Assembly: GCA_024180945.1 (NCBI GenBank)
Contig: JAKSGN010000007.1
Location: 248,001-312,000, forward strand
Origin: Macrophomina tecta
Lineage: Eukaryota; Ascomycota; Dothideomycetes; Botryosphaeriales; Botryosphaeriaceae
Length of the DNA stretch: 64,000 nt
Direction: 5' to 3'
Part shown: in pieces, positions 32,178 through 43,659 of the stretch
Layout: every line of letters starts with the position of its first letter
How positions within the stretch are numbered: the first letter of the stretch is position 1
Position numbers and translations under genes: made by a program
Notes under the pieces: model-generated
Seen by the model: the letters and a program-made list of their open reading frames with translations, nothing else
Database searches by the model: none
Told to the model about the DNA's origin: nothing

Positions 32178-34711
32178 TCAATCCACGTCTGCAAAGGACC
32201 AACCATCCCTCTGTCTCGACGCCGCCACACCATCCTGCCCTTCGTTGGCTGCAGGGTCAAGAGATGAAGAACTAGCCTCACCAGCATCAACAGCTCTACC
32301 CTTGCCCTTGTCCACCCTGTCCGCCTCAACAGGGGCTGGGGAGCCATCTCTAGCGGCCTTCTCTTTCTCCGCATCACCATTCACTCCTGACACCCCAGCC
32401 TCACCGTCTCCTTGTCCAGCCTGAGCTTGAGTTTGAGCCTCCTGTTCCCGCGCCTCCGCCTCAGCAGCCTCGCGCCGCTCCGCTTCCTCCCTATCCTGCG
32501 CATCCCTCCTCGCCTGTGCCTCGGCCTCTTCCCTGGCCGCGACCATTCGCTCTCCAAGACCGGGCCACAGACTTGCCACGAACAATGCTGTTGACCGCTC
32601 GACGCCCCGCACTCTCTCTCGCAACCACGTCTGGCGGTGCTGTCCGCGTTCCCGCAGGAGCCTCTGGGCTACTTCTTCGGGCGAAGGATCTCTCCTTCGC
32701 CCGCGGCGGCCCGGCGGACCGAAGTCGGCTGCGCCGTTGCCATTCGCCTCGTTGGCTTGGCCTTGCTGCTGCGCAGGGCGCTGTTGCTGGGCGTCCGGAC
32801 GTTGAGGCGGGATGCCGACTAGGTTCTCGAAGTAGCGGCGGACACTATCCCAACGGTTGCCAAAGAAGCGCTCGCCCAGTAGTCCGGCCTGGATGATGTA
32901 GATGGCCATGCCGCAGAGCGAGAGTATTAGGGTACGCTGCCAGCCGGCGCCACTGAAGAACCAGAGCATACCGAAGATGCGAAGAAGAAGCCAGAAGTGG
33001 GTTGCAATAGCGGCGATGGGCAACTGCATGGCCTCCTGTTGCTGCTGGAGAATTTGTTGCTGGAGCGGAGGCTGGATGCCCGCAAGAAGTGGGTTACGGA
33101 GAGGATTCTGTGGTTGATCTTCCCGGACCACTTCGCCGGGCGCTGGGAACAAGTCTGCTGCAGCGCCTGGCACAGCAGCGTTCTGCGGAGGCACTTGTCT
33201 ATCCGTAAGGCTGGCATGCGTAGGTCCCATCAGGCGGGCAACGTCGCTCAAAGCCCGCTGGTATGCCAGATTCTGAGTCAATGCATCACCGAACGGAGAA
33301 GAGCCGGGGGCAGTGAAAGTTCCTTCTGGCGAGTATACGATTGCATGAGGGCCGTTAGAAGAAGACAGGAGAAACACGTTGTTCGTGTTGCTGGATCTCG
33401 GAGCGGAATCTGTCCTTGATTCTGCCGCAGGCGCGCTAGGATTGGTTGGCTGCGGGTCTCTCGGGGCCTGGGCCTGAGTCTCTTGTCGCCTGGCCGAGAT
33501 GTGGTCGCCAAGAGTGCGAATCAAGCGGCGAGTAGCGCTGCGCATGCTCTCATTGTCCATTTGGAGCGACACCAATTCGCGGTTCCGAGAGTAGAGCGGG
33601 TTCGCGACAAGGGTATGTAGCAGCTGGTCCATTGTGTTCAGGTAAATGTTCAGACGTTCAATTTCAATAGCCGCCCGTTGAAACTGAGCTGGAGGCATGA
33701 GCCACGCTTCCTCCCTGGAAAAGTTTGGTGGCGCAAGGATATTGTTGATCACAGCCACTTGCTGCTGGGCCGCCTCGAGATTACTATGTACTTGGTCCAG
33801 CATCCTCCGAGAATCCATGCCGCTCAACGAATCCGGCAGTCTGATAGGCGGCCTGGGATCGAAGATGATAGGAAGCTGAGGCAGACCAAGAGGGAGCTGC
33901 TGTTGGGGAAGTAAGACTGCACCGTTGTTCACTGAGAAACTCCAGCGCTCGCCATTGGGGCCGATTCCCCCTTGGGTGATTGTGACTCGGCCTGGCTGGG
34001 CTTGCGGCTGCGGAGGATTTGTATTGGTTGGTTGCGAAGCTGATCGGGAATGCCCTCCAGAAGCCTGGTCGCTGTTATTGTCTGACGGTTGAGGTCCCTC
34101 AGATGTGCGTCTCTGGTTGATGTCCTGCTGCATCTGTTGCATTTGGCGCATGGCCGCCTGGTGTGCGAGGTTTATTTGTTCCACGAAGGCTGCGCTTGTG
34201 ATAGGCACACCCTGGTGAACGTTAGGAGCCGCGAATGGAGGAATGTCTGGTCCAGGAACACGGTCGGGCCGGGGCGGCTGTGATTGCGGACGGTTGAACG
34301 CTGCTGCTCGAGCATTCGGAGCGTTATTTGGCTGGGGCATATGACGGAAAGGGTTCGATGGTGGAGCAGTAGAAGACCGCGCGGTAGGAGCTTCACTAAG
34401 GACCATGTGGATGTTGTACACACGACCCTGCTGGATCTGTGATCCAAAGTCAGCACTCCCAGGCTTTGGCAACAGTTGAACAGCAGGCGTACTTCTCCTA
34501 GCACCGCCCCGAGAGTTGTTTCGTTCATGACGACTCTGCCCAGAGAGATGATGCGCATGCGCTCCGGGGCGGGGTGAGACGGCAGCTCATCCTTGATCTT
34601 GAGCTTGAGCTCGCCAATGGTGGTCGAAGTAGATAAAGCAGAAAAGGTAATGCCACCATCAGCCTCCGGAGATGGCGACAGGACTCGCACGTCGACAGTC
34701 TGGGTAGCCAT
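32178..34711 (-). CDS. Ubiquitin-like-domain ER membrane protein, HERPUD/Usa1-like
   Basis: Exons 34493-34711 and 32178-34436 (phase 0) give 825 aa. Residues 1-90 form a ubiquitin-like fold (DVRVLSPSPEADGGITFSAL; TIGELKLKIKDEL; ERMRIISLGRVV; GRVYNIHMVLSE across the splice). A long Pro/Gln-rich low-complexity region follows. Near residue 590 a hydrophobic pair (FWLLLRIFGMLWFFSGAGW; LILSLCGMAIYIIQAGLLG) fits a membrane hairpin. The C-terminus is charged and rich in Glu/Arg/Ala. UBL plus a late membrane hairpin is the layout of HERPUD1 and yeast Usa1, scaffolds of the Hrd1 ER-associated degradation ligase; this assignment is by architecture. A Tc1-like element is inserted 243 bp upstream of its start. 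Confidence 0.85.
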
Positions 34712-34954
34712 GGGGCGCGTTCAGGAACTCGGGATGCCGCGGTTGCAGCGGTCGTCTGCTTGCACGGCGCCTTGACGCAGAGAGCCGAGCGTAGTGGCCG
34801 ACGGAGAGGTGAGCGGGAGCGCTCCTGCGCGGACTCTGTCGGGTGGTGGATCAGGGACAGCTTGTCGTAGCGGACAGCGAGTGGGGGAAGAGGACAGAGT
34901 TGAGAGCTGGTGCCGTGGGCGAAGGTGCTGGAATCGCGCAACGTAGATCGTCTA

Positions 34955-34984
34955 CCGCACCCGTGCAAAAGTCAGGGCGCACGG
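34955..34984 (+). repeat. Left terminal inverted repeat of Tc1-like element
   Basis: 30 bp, identical in inverse to 36235-36264, preceded by the TA target site. Confidence 0.95.
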
Positions 34985-35042
34985 ACGTGCACGAGTCAAA
35001 ACAACAACGTACCCTCTTCATCCCTTGCCTCATTACACCACC

Positions 35043-36130
35043 ATGCAGCGCATCTTTGGACGCGAAATTTCAGGCAATGCTAGGCAAAGGCATCAGCTTT
35101 CACATGATCAACGAGTTTCGGTTATTACACAATCGCAAGATGGTAAATCTGGGCGTCAAATTGCCCGTGAGACTCGCTTCTCAGAACACGCAATTAGGAG
35201 CTGCATCAACCACTACAATACGACTGGCCAGATTGATCTAACACCTCGTACTGGCCGTCCCCCCAAAGTCAGCCTTCGCACGGAGCGCCAGATTATTCGT
35301 TTTGTTAACCGGTTCCCAAAACTTAAGCACAGCCAGGTGATTAAGCAACTCCAGTTATCTATCCATAAAGATACGCTCAGGCGTATTCTACGCAAGAACC
35401 ATATTACCAAATGGCGTGCAAAGAATCGGCCTTGGATCTCTCAAGCGAATGCCCGCATTCGGTACCAATATGCAAAGAAATACCGGTATAAGAGCTGGAG
35501 ATGGTGGATGAGGGTTACGTTCGGTGATGAGTGCTCAGTTGAGCAGGGCTCTGGCCACGCACCAAGCTGGGTTTTCCGTACGCCTGGCCAGCAAAAGTGG
35601 GACCAAAGCCGGCTTAATACACGGCCACTTGGCAAGAAGGCAAGATGTATGGTATGGGGTGGCTTTTCAGGCCAGCTAGGGGTGTCTGATTTACACGTTA
35701 TGGAGCGTGATTTGGACTCTCCTAGGCAAGGCTATACTGCCAAATCCTATATCAAAGTACTGGAGGAACAGGTGCCAAGAAACTACGACTATGGTATGTA
35801 CTGGTTACAAGATGGTGCTGGTATTCATCGGGCGAACCGGGTGAAGAAATGGCTGCGTGATCACCAAATTAGGTGCATTACTCACCCCCATATTCGCCTG
35901 ATCTGAACCTCCAGGAATACCTTTGGTGGCCACTAAAGATGAAGCTTCAAGAGATTGCGCCATTTATTGAGCTTGAGAAGAATCCTGAGCGCGTGGAGGC
36001 ATTACTAGCTGAGTGGTTACCTAGGGCATACGCATTGGTGGAAAAACCAAGCCTTAAAGCGCTTTGTAAAAGTATGCCACAACGGCTTGTAGATGTTATT
36101 CAAGCTGGTGGCTATCAAACTCGCTGGTAG
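35043..36130 (+). pseudogene. Tc1-like transposase, one-base frameshift
   Basis: ATG at 35043. An HTH region (SHDQRVSVITQSQDGKSG; RQIARETRFSEHAIRSCINH) and a GRPP hinge (TPRTGRPPKVSL) are followed by the catalytic DDE domain: FGDECS (first Asp), LQDGAGIHRA (second Asp) and, after the break, YSPDLNLQEYLWWPLK (Glu). Reading stops at 35906; the conserved end continues in another frame to 36130. One C appears lost from the C run at 35885-35889: six Cs would give the usual PPYSPDLN. The domain is otherwise complete, so the lesion is recent or an assembly error. Confidence 0.92.
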
Positions 36131-36234
36131 CCTAGCTTTATAAAGAATCAACTCTTACTGCATTTGAGCAACTCCTTGTTGAATAATACGACTCCAAAGT
36201 ATTGGTGTTGGTGGCAGGATAATTAGCGCCTTGG

Positions 36235-36264
36235 CCGTGCGCCCTGACTTTTGCACGGGTGCGG
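36235..36264 (-). repeat. Right terminal inverted repeat of Tc1-like element
   Basis: 30 bp, perfect inverse match to 34955-34984, followed by TA. Confidence 0.95.
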
Positions 36265-36416
36265 TATGAGCTGCAGGGTCGCACAAGCGAGGCAGCCCGC
36301 CGCCCCGGGCACCCACAGCGTCATCGCTCCGCCGCCCACCCAGCTTTCGTCACTCCCGTCGCTTCTTTGACTTGCACGCTCCACCCACCCTCGCGCCTGC
36401 CACATGCCGCAATAAG

Positions 36417-38115
36417 ATGGCCTCTCATGGGATAGGGCTCGCCCGACCCTCCCACTGTCTCAACCACGCGCTACGCACCCATCCCCTTCGACCGCATGTC
36501 CTTGCGCCATGCTCTCCTCCGCGCAATCCCCGCCTCGCCTCTGCGCACCGAACATTCACCGTCTCCGCGCGCCGCCAGAACCAAGGAAAAGAATCGTTCC
36601 GTGCAAGACTCAGCGAAGCTCTGAAGAACACGAAGATTGAGTGGAAGCCTATTCCCATCGCTCTTGGCGTCGGCTTCCTGGGTGCGTTCCAATTCTATCG
36701 CATCCAGCGCGACGAGAGGGCCAGGCGAGATGAGGAGGCGAGCTCCTACGGGGGTAGCGACGGTGGCGACGGGGATAGGCCGCCAAAGCGCAAGAGGATT
36801 CGACCCAGTGGTCCTTGGTATGCCTGGTCGCTTGCGCCTCAATGTTGTCGTGCTGACAGCAAACAGGCAAGTCCAGGTTATGTCGACTTTGCCCCTCAAG
36901 GCTCTCTCACGACTGTGGGGTCGTTTTAACGAACTAGATATCCCCTACTACCTGCGTGTCCCCGGCTTCAGGCTCTACTCTTTCATTTTTGGCGTTAACC
37001 TCGACGAGATGGAAGAGCAAGATCTGCACAAATATCCCAACCTGGCTAAATTTTTCTACCGTACACTCAAGCCCGGCGCGCGACCAATTGACCCGAATCC
37101 GAACGCCGTTGTATCTCCTGCCGATGGGAAAGTCGTGCAGTTCGGTACCATCGACAATGGCGAGGTTGAGCAAGTCAAGGGCGTGACGTACAGCTTGGAT
37201 GCGCTGCTTGGAAGCAACCCTCCGAGCAGGCGGAATTCAGACGCTGGCTCAAATATTTCGGTTTCTTCTTCCTCGCCGCAACCGAGCCCCGAGCGCAAAG
37301 CCGAGGGCGATGAGGAAATCATCAAAGCTGACGAGGAATTTGCGCGTGTCAACGGAATCTCCTACACATTGCCCAACCTCTTCTCCGGCCCCTCGAAGGG
37401 CAAGAGAGGAGAAGTTTCTGACCAGTCTACCCCACACAGTCCTTCAACCGAAGCTGAGGTCAGAGCTGACCTCGAGCTGGGACAGAGGCCGTGGTGGAGC
37501 CCCATGACCACCCAGAAGCCCACTGCACTCTACTACTGCGTGGTATACCTCGCGCCTGGTGACTATCACCGATTTCATTCACCCGTTAGTTGGGTGGTGG
37601 AAACACGGCGTCACTTCGCAGGCGAGCTTTACAGCGTCTCTCCATATCTAGTGCGGACGCTTCCCGGACTTTTCACCCTAAACGAGCGAGTCGTCCTTCT
37701 TGGCCGATGGCGCTGGGGCTTCTTCTCGTACATCCCCGTCGGCGCCACCAACGTCGGCTCCATCGTCATCAATTTTGACCGCGAATTGCGCACCAATAGT
37801 TTGACCACCGACACCGCTGCCGACCGCGCCGCAGAGGAGGCGCAGAAGCGTGGCGAGCCGTATTCAGGCTATGCGGAGGCAACCTACTACGGAGCTAGCA
37901 ACGTGCTTGGCGGCCACGCTTTGAAGAGAGGAGAGGAGATGGGCGGTTTCCAATTGGGCAGCACGATCGTGCTCGTATTCGAGGCACCCAAGCCCCAGAG
38001 AAAGTCTAGCCTTGATGAAGGCTTCACCGGCACCAAGGGAGGCTGGAGGTGGAACATCGAGAAAGGCCAGAAGCTAAAGGTCGGACAGGCAATTGGTTAC
38101 GTCGAAGAGGAATGA
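36417..38115 (+). CDS. PSD1: Phosphatidylserine decarboxylase proenzyme, mitochondrial
   Basis: Exons 36417-36817 and 36867-38115 give 549 aa. An Arg-rich presequence is followed by one membrane segment (IPIALGVGFLGAFQFYRI) and a basic linker (PPKRKRIRPSGPW). The catalytic domain has VVSPADGKVVQFG, the His motif DYHRFHSPVSWVV, GATNVGSI and the self-cleavage motif GGFQLGSTIVL. Autocleavage between Gly and Ser of LGST gives the pyruvoyl prosthetic group. The enzyme makes phosphatidylethanolamine at the mitochondrial inner membrane. An insertion rich in Ser (about residues 270-360) is fungal-typical. The start chosen is the first ATG of the targeting sequence. It lies 150 bp from the right end of the Tc1-like insertion. 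Confidence 0.94.
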
Positions 38116-40975
38116 AATCGCGTGCATTGTAATATCAAAAGAAACCGGAAATTCGGACTGGCCAAAGGTCGGGGAATATGTGGTTGTGTTTGTAACATGT
38201 TTCCTTTTCATTCGGTATTAGAATTGGCCTCCGTGGAGATGAAGGTTGCTGAACGACTTGCCAGAATTTTCAAGAGGCAACTGTGTCATCCGCCATCCCG
38301 TATGACAAAAGCGATATCGCACTAACGTGATCGCTCACCATCACCGCCAAGCGCCAGACTACCGAGCGGGTCAACGCCCTTCGTATTGGAAGTCTAAAGG
38401 AATCCAACGGCCGAGGTCCACTGGCGTGTGACATGCGGGTACCCGACGTCGGCTCTTCCCGAAAAGCTTTACAAGATCTGAGCTGAGAGCTTCCCAATGG
38501 CATGGTCCACTTATTAACGTAACGCCAAATTTAAAGCCCCGGCCCGCTGCGAGATTAGTCCTATAAGTTTGAAATTATAGGGAAATTGGGCGCTGATCGA
38601 CGATTCAGAGCATTAAGCGTCTCTTTTCCACTTGACAATATGCAAGACCCCACATCGAACGGTCTTGTCTCATGTCGGTACCTCTACGTGACCGGGAGCG
38701 GGAGATGGCTAAAGGAAAACCTGGGAACTCAGCTGTCTCTAGGGCACGCCGGGACGGCCAAGGAGATGCGCGTCGAGACAAGCAGCGGGAGTGGGAGGCG
38801 GAATCGCCTCCTGTCTCCGTGGCTGCATGTCAGATGATTGTGGAGTCTGCGACACCACGTTGAAAAGATTTTCCTCGCAGAAGAGGGACGTTGGGGTATG
38901 TCTCACGGCTGCACAAGTCCCTCCTTCCCTCCTGCACCCCAAGCTCTTTCAGACGGTGACAGCCGCTGCAGGTATCCTTTTGGACGTGCTACGGCAGGCC
39001 TTGTGCCCGGTAGGCGGCGGCCGCACAGGCATGATCTGCCCCTGCGGAAGGATTTGACCAAGTCCTGTGGTAATGGAAGCGCCGGGGCGGTAGACCAACG
39101 CTGCGCGTCTAGATAGGTGTAATATATAGCAACAAGGCTTGATCGAGCGGGCGTCAATAACGGGTGTATAATGACGGCAGCAACGCAATCAATTCGGGGG
39201 ATTGATGGATAACGGCATGTGGCGTTAAAAAAAAAAAAAAAAAAAGGTCGGTGTGAGGGGCGGGTTTTTGTCTGCGTAGCCCATGGGCGTGCAGGGCGAC
39301 GGCAGATGTTGAAACACGGCTCTGGCGAATCAGCAGCAGGCGTTTTATAACACGCACAGCGGTCGTCCCAGAAAATCAGCGGCTGTGCAACGTTGCCCAT
39401 GAACTCCCTTTTTTTCCACGACAGCCAAACGATCGCAGCACCCTCGATCGCGAGTCGCATCGGCCGCGGCCTGCAGCATGTGCGGTTGGCGTATGCACAC
39501 CACTACCACATCGCGTGTTGATTGTCTGTCGCTTGCGCGCACGCGCGGAGGCAGTGCGAACGCGCAGAGCAGCCTATTTTTGGGGCGGTCTTCCTTGTTG
39601 GCTGGCCGGACAGGGGATGGGGGCGGGTGTCTATTTGTGGCAGGGAGATCATGGGCCATTACTCAGAACTCGCACGGGTCCATCTCCGAAATTCAAACAT
39701 CACCTCAGCGCGCCGTCGAGATGCGGACCGGAGGGCCGGCGGCGTTGGTAGTCGTCGGTGTACGTGTTACGGAGTGGAAACAGAGCAGCCCAAAGGAGAA
39801 CACAGCGGCTGGGCCCGGCAGGGCGCCAAGGAGGAGCTGTTGTGGGATGTCACGGGCGTTTGGAGGGCGCAGCGCAGGAGTGGCTGGACGCAACCATCGT
39901 CTTCAGGCGGTTGCTGCGGCGGGCGGGCGCCGGGGTGGGCGGAGGAGGGGAGCCACCAGGAGCCACCGAGCAATTTCAGCAAGCGCCGCGCAGGACAGGC
40001 CCGAAGCGTCAGCGAGCCTTACCAAAGCAGCAGCGCTCTGCTGGAGCTTGGCCCGCTTGGGCGCACACACGACACGGCAGGCTGCTATCTCTGCTGCGGC
40101 GCGGCTGTCTGGCGGCCGTGGCAGATGGCGTGGTTCCCGGCAGCGCACAGCGCCTCGGGAGCGGCTGCTCGGCCGCGCCCCTGGGCAGGACGCGCTGGCG
40201 GCGGGCATCAATCGCGGACGCCGGCATCGATCCAGCGATACTCATATGGCCGGCTATTGGCAGTGCTTATCTGGCCGGCCTTGGCCCTGTTCGGGTCGGC
40301 GAGGGCGATGAGGGCCTGATCCTTCCACGCTGCCGATAGCACGGGCAAGCCTTTCCGCACCTGTCGACCATCCGCAGATGCTCGCAATGCGCCCAACCGA
40401 GAGTGTTTTAGCGATGTGCGCGGCCGCCTGGGCCAGCGCAAGGGTCCTGCGGCTTGATGAAGGCAGAGAGGAGTGCGTCGTGTGCCCGCCGCCCCAGCGT
40501 TGCTTCTGCTTCTGCATTGCATGTGCCTCCGCCCTCTCCACCTCCCCCGTTGCAGCGCCGCCTACTTTCTGTGGCGGCGCGTCCTGACAGCATAGTTAAC
40601 GCTGCAGTCCCGCTGCCCGCAGTCCAGCCCCGTCCCGCCCACGTCGTTTCTTCTTAGACGCTGCGTCCTGCCCTCCATCTCACCGTCTCGACATTCCAGC
40701 TCAAGCCCCCACGCCACGAATCCTCGGGGCGTCCGCAAACTGCCGTTCCTAGCGCGTCTGGCCATCGGCAGCCCTTTGCTCCAGCTGCCCCGCTGCCCAA
40801 TCGTGCACTCCTCGAAACATACACTACTACAAGAGGAATGTCACATGTAGCCCTGCCGCCTGCCTGTACCTCGCATACCTAAGCTCAACAGAATTCCGCG
40901 CGTTGATCTTCATTTTCGCCGCGCGCTGCACATACCCCCAAGCTCATCAAATACATATTCGCACACGACAACAGC
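38116..40975. other. 2.9-kb intergenic region, GC-rich on the right
   Basis: The largest gap. It contains a 19-base A tract at 39227-39245 and, from 39480 to 40700, a GC-rich stretch with long overlapping ORFs in several frames of both strands (up to 277 codons). None shows family motifs, and their mutual overlap suggests compositional artefact rather than genes. Could include a long 5' UTR of the MIF-like gene or a non-coding RNA. Confidence 0.4.
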
Positions 40976-42168
40976 ATGCCCCACTCAGTACACACCCGCA
41001 CCCCATCCAACATGTCCAACGAAAGAGCATCCACATCCACCATGTCGTCAGCCGCCGACCAATTCCCCAAGCCCGTGGGCGCTACCTTGGTTGCGCCGCC
41101 CGCCGACCGCGACCAGTTCTCCCCAGCGCACTCCAGCTTTTCCTTCGAGGAGGCCCCTCCCAGGTCATCACGCGGTGTGGTTGAGGGCGATCACCTCGTC
41201 GACCGCAAGAACATCACCCGCGCGGTCGAATGGGGCGCGCCTGGAGAAAAGAAGGAGCTCGATGCCACGGAGGGTCTCAACCGTGCCCACAAGTCCAGGC
41301 GGAGGACCCAATACTTCGAAGGCCAGTTCAACGAGAGGGACACACACGGACCTGCCCGGGACCGCATCACCAAGGACAGCCCTATCGTCGCCGAGCTCAA
41401 GACCAATGTAATCGTGAGTTTGCACAAGCCATTGTTTCGGTCTAGTTCGCGGTAGTCTGACACAGCAAACAGATTAAGGACGAGTACACGCTTGTCACAG
41501 ACCTTTCCTACCAGATGTCCCAGCGTTTCCAGCGCCCGGAGCACTGTGTTATGGTCAACCTTGACCACTCGGCTTGCCTCCTGCTTGGGGGCTCGTTCGA
41601 GCCTGCGTACATTCTCACCATAACCGCGCTCTCCTCCCAGCTCCAGCCAGTGACGAACAAGCGCAACGCCGCCATGCTCCAGTCCTTCCTTCGAGAAATC
41701 CTGGGCGTCCCAGCAGCTCGTGGTATCGTCAAGTTTCAGGCCATCGACGAAGCTAATTTGGCCACTGACGGACGCACGGTCCTCGGCGAAATTGAGCGCG
41801 AAGAAAGGAGGCAGGCAGAGGAGAACGGTGGCTTGAAACGCGCCATGACGAAGGCCTCCAGAAGATCTAGCCTCAAACCCAAGAAGAGTCTGACGCTGTC
41901 GCGCAGAGGTTCTACCAGATCAGGCCGCGTGATCACTCCGCCCATCCCTAGCCCTGGACCCTTCGATTCCGTCACGGCGATCCCTGAATACGAGGAAAAA
42001 GAAGGCGTTTCTCCCGTCGACAGCAAGCTGAACGGGTTTTCAACGAAACAGTCTAAGCCATCGACGATGAAGTCGACACCAAATCTCGTGGCCCCGCCTA
42101 TTCCAGGCGACAAGCCGTTGCCGAAGATGGGAAAGAGGAAGAGCTTCATTGCCATTTTCAGACGGTGA
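40976..42168 (+). CDS. MIF-like (tautomerase superfamily) protein with disordered extensions
   Basis: Exons 40976-41413 and 41473-42168 give 377 aa from the first ATG (later ATGs at 41012 and 41042 are possible starts). The central part, about residues 135-265, matches the macrophage migration inhibitory factor fold: LKTNVI-IKDEYTLVTDLSYQM, CVMVNLDHSACLLLGGSFEP, AYILTITALSSQLQPVTNKR, ILGVPAARGIVKFQAIDEAN. MIF tautomerases need an N-terminal Pro; here about 130 residues precede the domain, so the classical enzyme activity is unlikely. The C-terminal 110 residues are Ser/Pro/Lys-rich and end in a basic KRKSFIAIFRR. Homologues are widespread in filamentous ascomycetes; function is not established. 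Confidence 0.87.
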
Positions 42169-42916
42169 TTTGCATTTTAGACCTTAGTATGTGCCGGTCT
42201 CACTCATTTGGCTCATTCTGGAAGGTGTTGGATTAAGAGGTACGGGTTTCTGCGGGGTCCGGTTTTTTTCAGATGACCACGAGACGGTTTGTCTCACAGG
42301 ACGGCGGACACGGTGGTACAAGATGGCTGCATAGCATCTGTGGCGTTCTCTGGTTCCAGATTTTCTTTTGTGCTGTATTCCTCGAATGTCTCTTGTTAGC
42401 ATTGCTTGCATCGAGCATGGCAGCGTGGCATATACCCTTTCCTTTCGTTTATTATTTTTTTTTTTTCGACTCTTTCCAAAACCAAACCCCGGCGCATTTT
42501 CTCGCCGAAGTCGCCGCCTAATCAGTTTCATAGAGTTCCGAATCAGCCTCACTTTCAGACTCTGCGTTGCTCGCGTGCTTCCATGGAGCAGGTTGCAAGG
42601 CTGCTTGCTTCTATGCCTGGCGGTTTCACGCCTGAGAACCCAACATACCTTGTGATGTACTATCTGAACCGCCAAGCCACATTTAGCTACATTTGCAGCC
42701 AAGTAGATGATCCGCTTTGCGCCGTTGCTCCACAATAAATTGCCTCTAAAACGCGGCACAGCACAGCATTGATCACTTTCCCGATTTGGCAATGGTCTAA
42801 CTAGCGCGCACGTGCGTCCGCGTCGTGCCTGACGCGTCAAGGCTTCGCGCGAAGGACGCGAACAGGTACACAAGCATCGCCGTCACCTCTCAATCCACGG
42901 CACACCCCACCCCATC
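42169..42916. other. Intergenic region
   Basis: 3' flank of the MIF-like gene and promoter of CENP-X. A T-rich run lies near 42452-42466. No gene supported. Confidence 0.5.
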
Positions 42917-43659
42917 ATGCCGCCAGTTCGCACTGGCAGCAAGAACACGGCCTTCAAGCCGCCGCGAAGGATCAGCGACAAGTCGGATAACAGCGATCTC
43001 GGCGGTCTTTCGAGAGGGACGGCTCCCCGCCCCGCCCGCGTCCCAGCCAGCAAAACTTCGGCTGCTCCGGGTCCCTCATCAGCCTCGCGCGCGACGACAG
43101 CGCTCAAGCCTGCTGCTGCCACCGTTGCCATCTCGGACTCCGACCTCGACGACCTGGACGACGGCCTTCTTGACGACGACGACGATGATGACGATGAGGA
43201 CACCAGCCGCCGCCGCTCGACCAATGCACCTGCCCAGGATGCTTCCCTGACCGACGCAGCCGCGCCCTCGGCCTCGCAAGACGCGGAGGATCAGCCCCCC
43301 ATCCCGCCAAAGCTCCTGAACAGGCTTCTGCACGAGGGTTTCGAGGATGAGGACATGCGCATCGGCAAGGAGGCCATGGCCGTGGCCAGCAAGTACGTCG
43401 AGACGTTCGTGCGAGAGGCGCTGGCGCGGGCCATGTACGAGCGGGAGGAGGCGGACCGGGAACAAGGCGGAGCCGGCGATGGGTTTCTGCAGGTGAGTTG
43501 CGGCGGATTGATTGATTAACTTTTTTTTTTTTTCCCTCCTCTTTTACACTATCCGAATGCGTGAGGTGCGGTCGCTGACTCGCGCCTGCGTCTTGGTGTC
43601 TCTATCTGCAGGTCGAGGACTTGGAGAAGCTTGCGCCGCAGCTGCTTCTTGATTTCTGA
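42917..43659 (+). CDS. MHF2: Centromere protein X / MHF2 histone-fold protein
   Basis: Exons 42917-43492 and 43612-43659 give 207 aa. The C-terminal ~80 residues are the CENP-X histone fold: IPPKLLNRLLHEGFEDEDM, IGKEAMAVASKYVETFVREA, and the spliced ending FLQ-VEDLEKLAPQLLLDF, a hallmark of the family. It pairs with CENP-S (MHF1) at kinetochores and in the Fanconi (FANCM/Mph1) DNA-repair complex. The N-terminal ~125 residues are a disordered extension with an acidic run (DDDDDDDDED) not found in short CENP-X proteins, plausibly a histone- or DNA-mimic segment. The last exon is only 16 codons, so automatic annotation may miss it. Confidence 0.93.

Larger units (their letters stand above)
34955..36264 (+). 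mobile_element. Tc1/mariner-type DNA transposon
   Basis: 1310 bp with perfect 30-bp terminal inverted repeats (34955-34984 and 36235-36264; outer 20 bases CCGCACCCGTGCAAAAGTCA) flanked by TA on both sides (34953-34954 and 36265-36266), the Tc1/mariner target duplication. It encodes one transposase with a frameshift. It lies between the divergent starts of the UBL-protein gene (34711) and phosphatidylserine decarboxylase (36417), splitting their promoter region. Confidence 0.95.
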
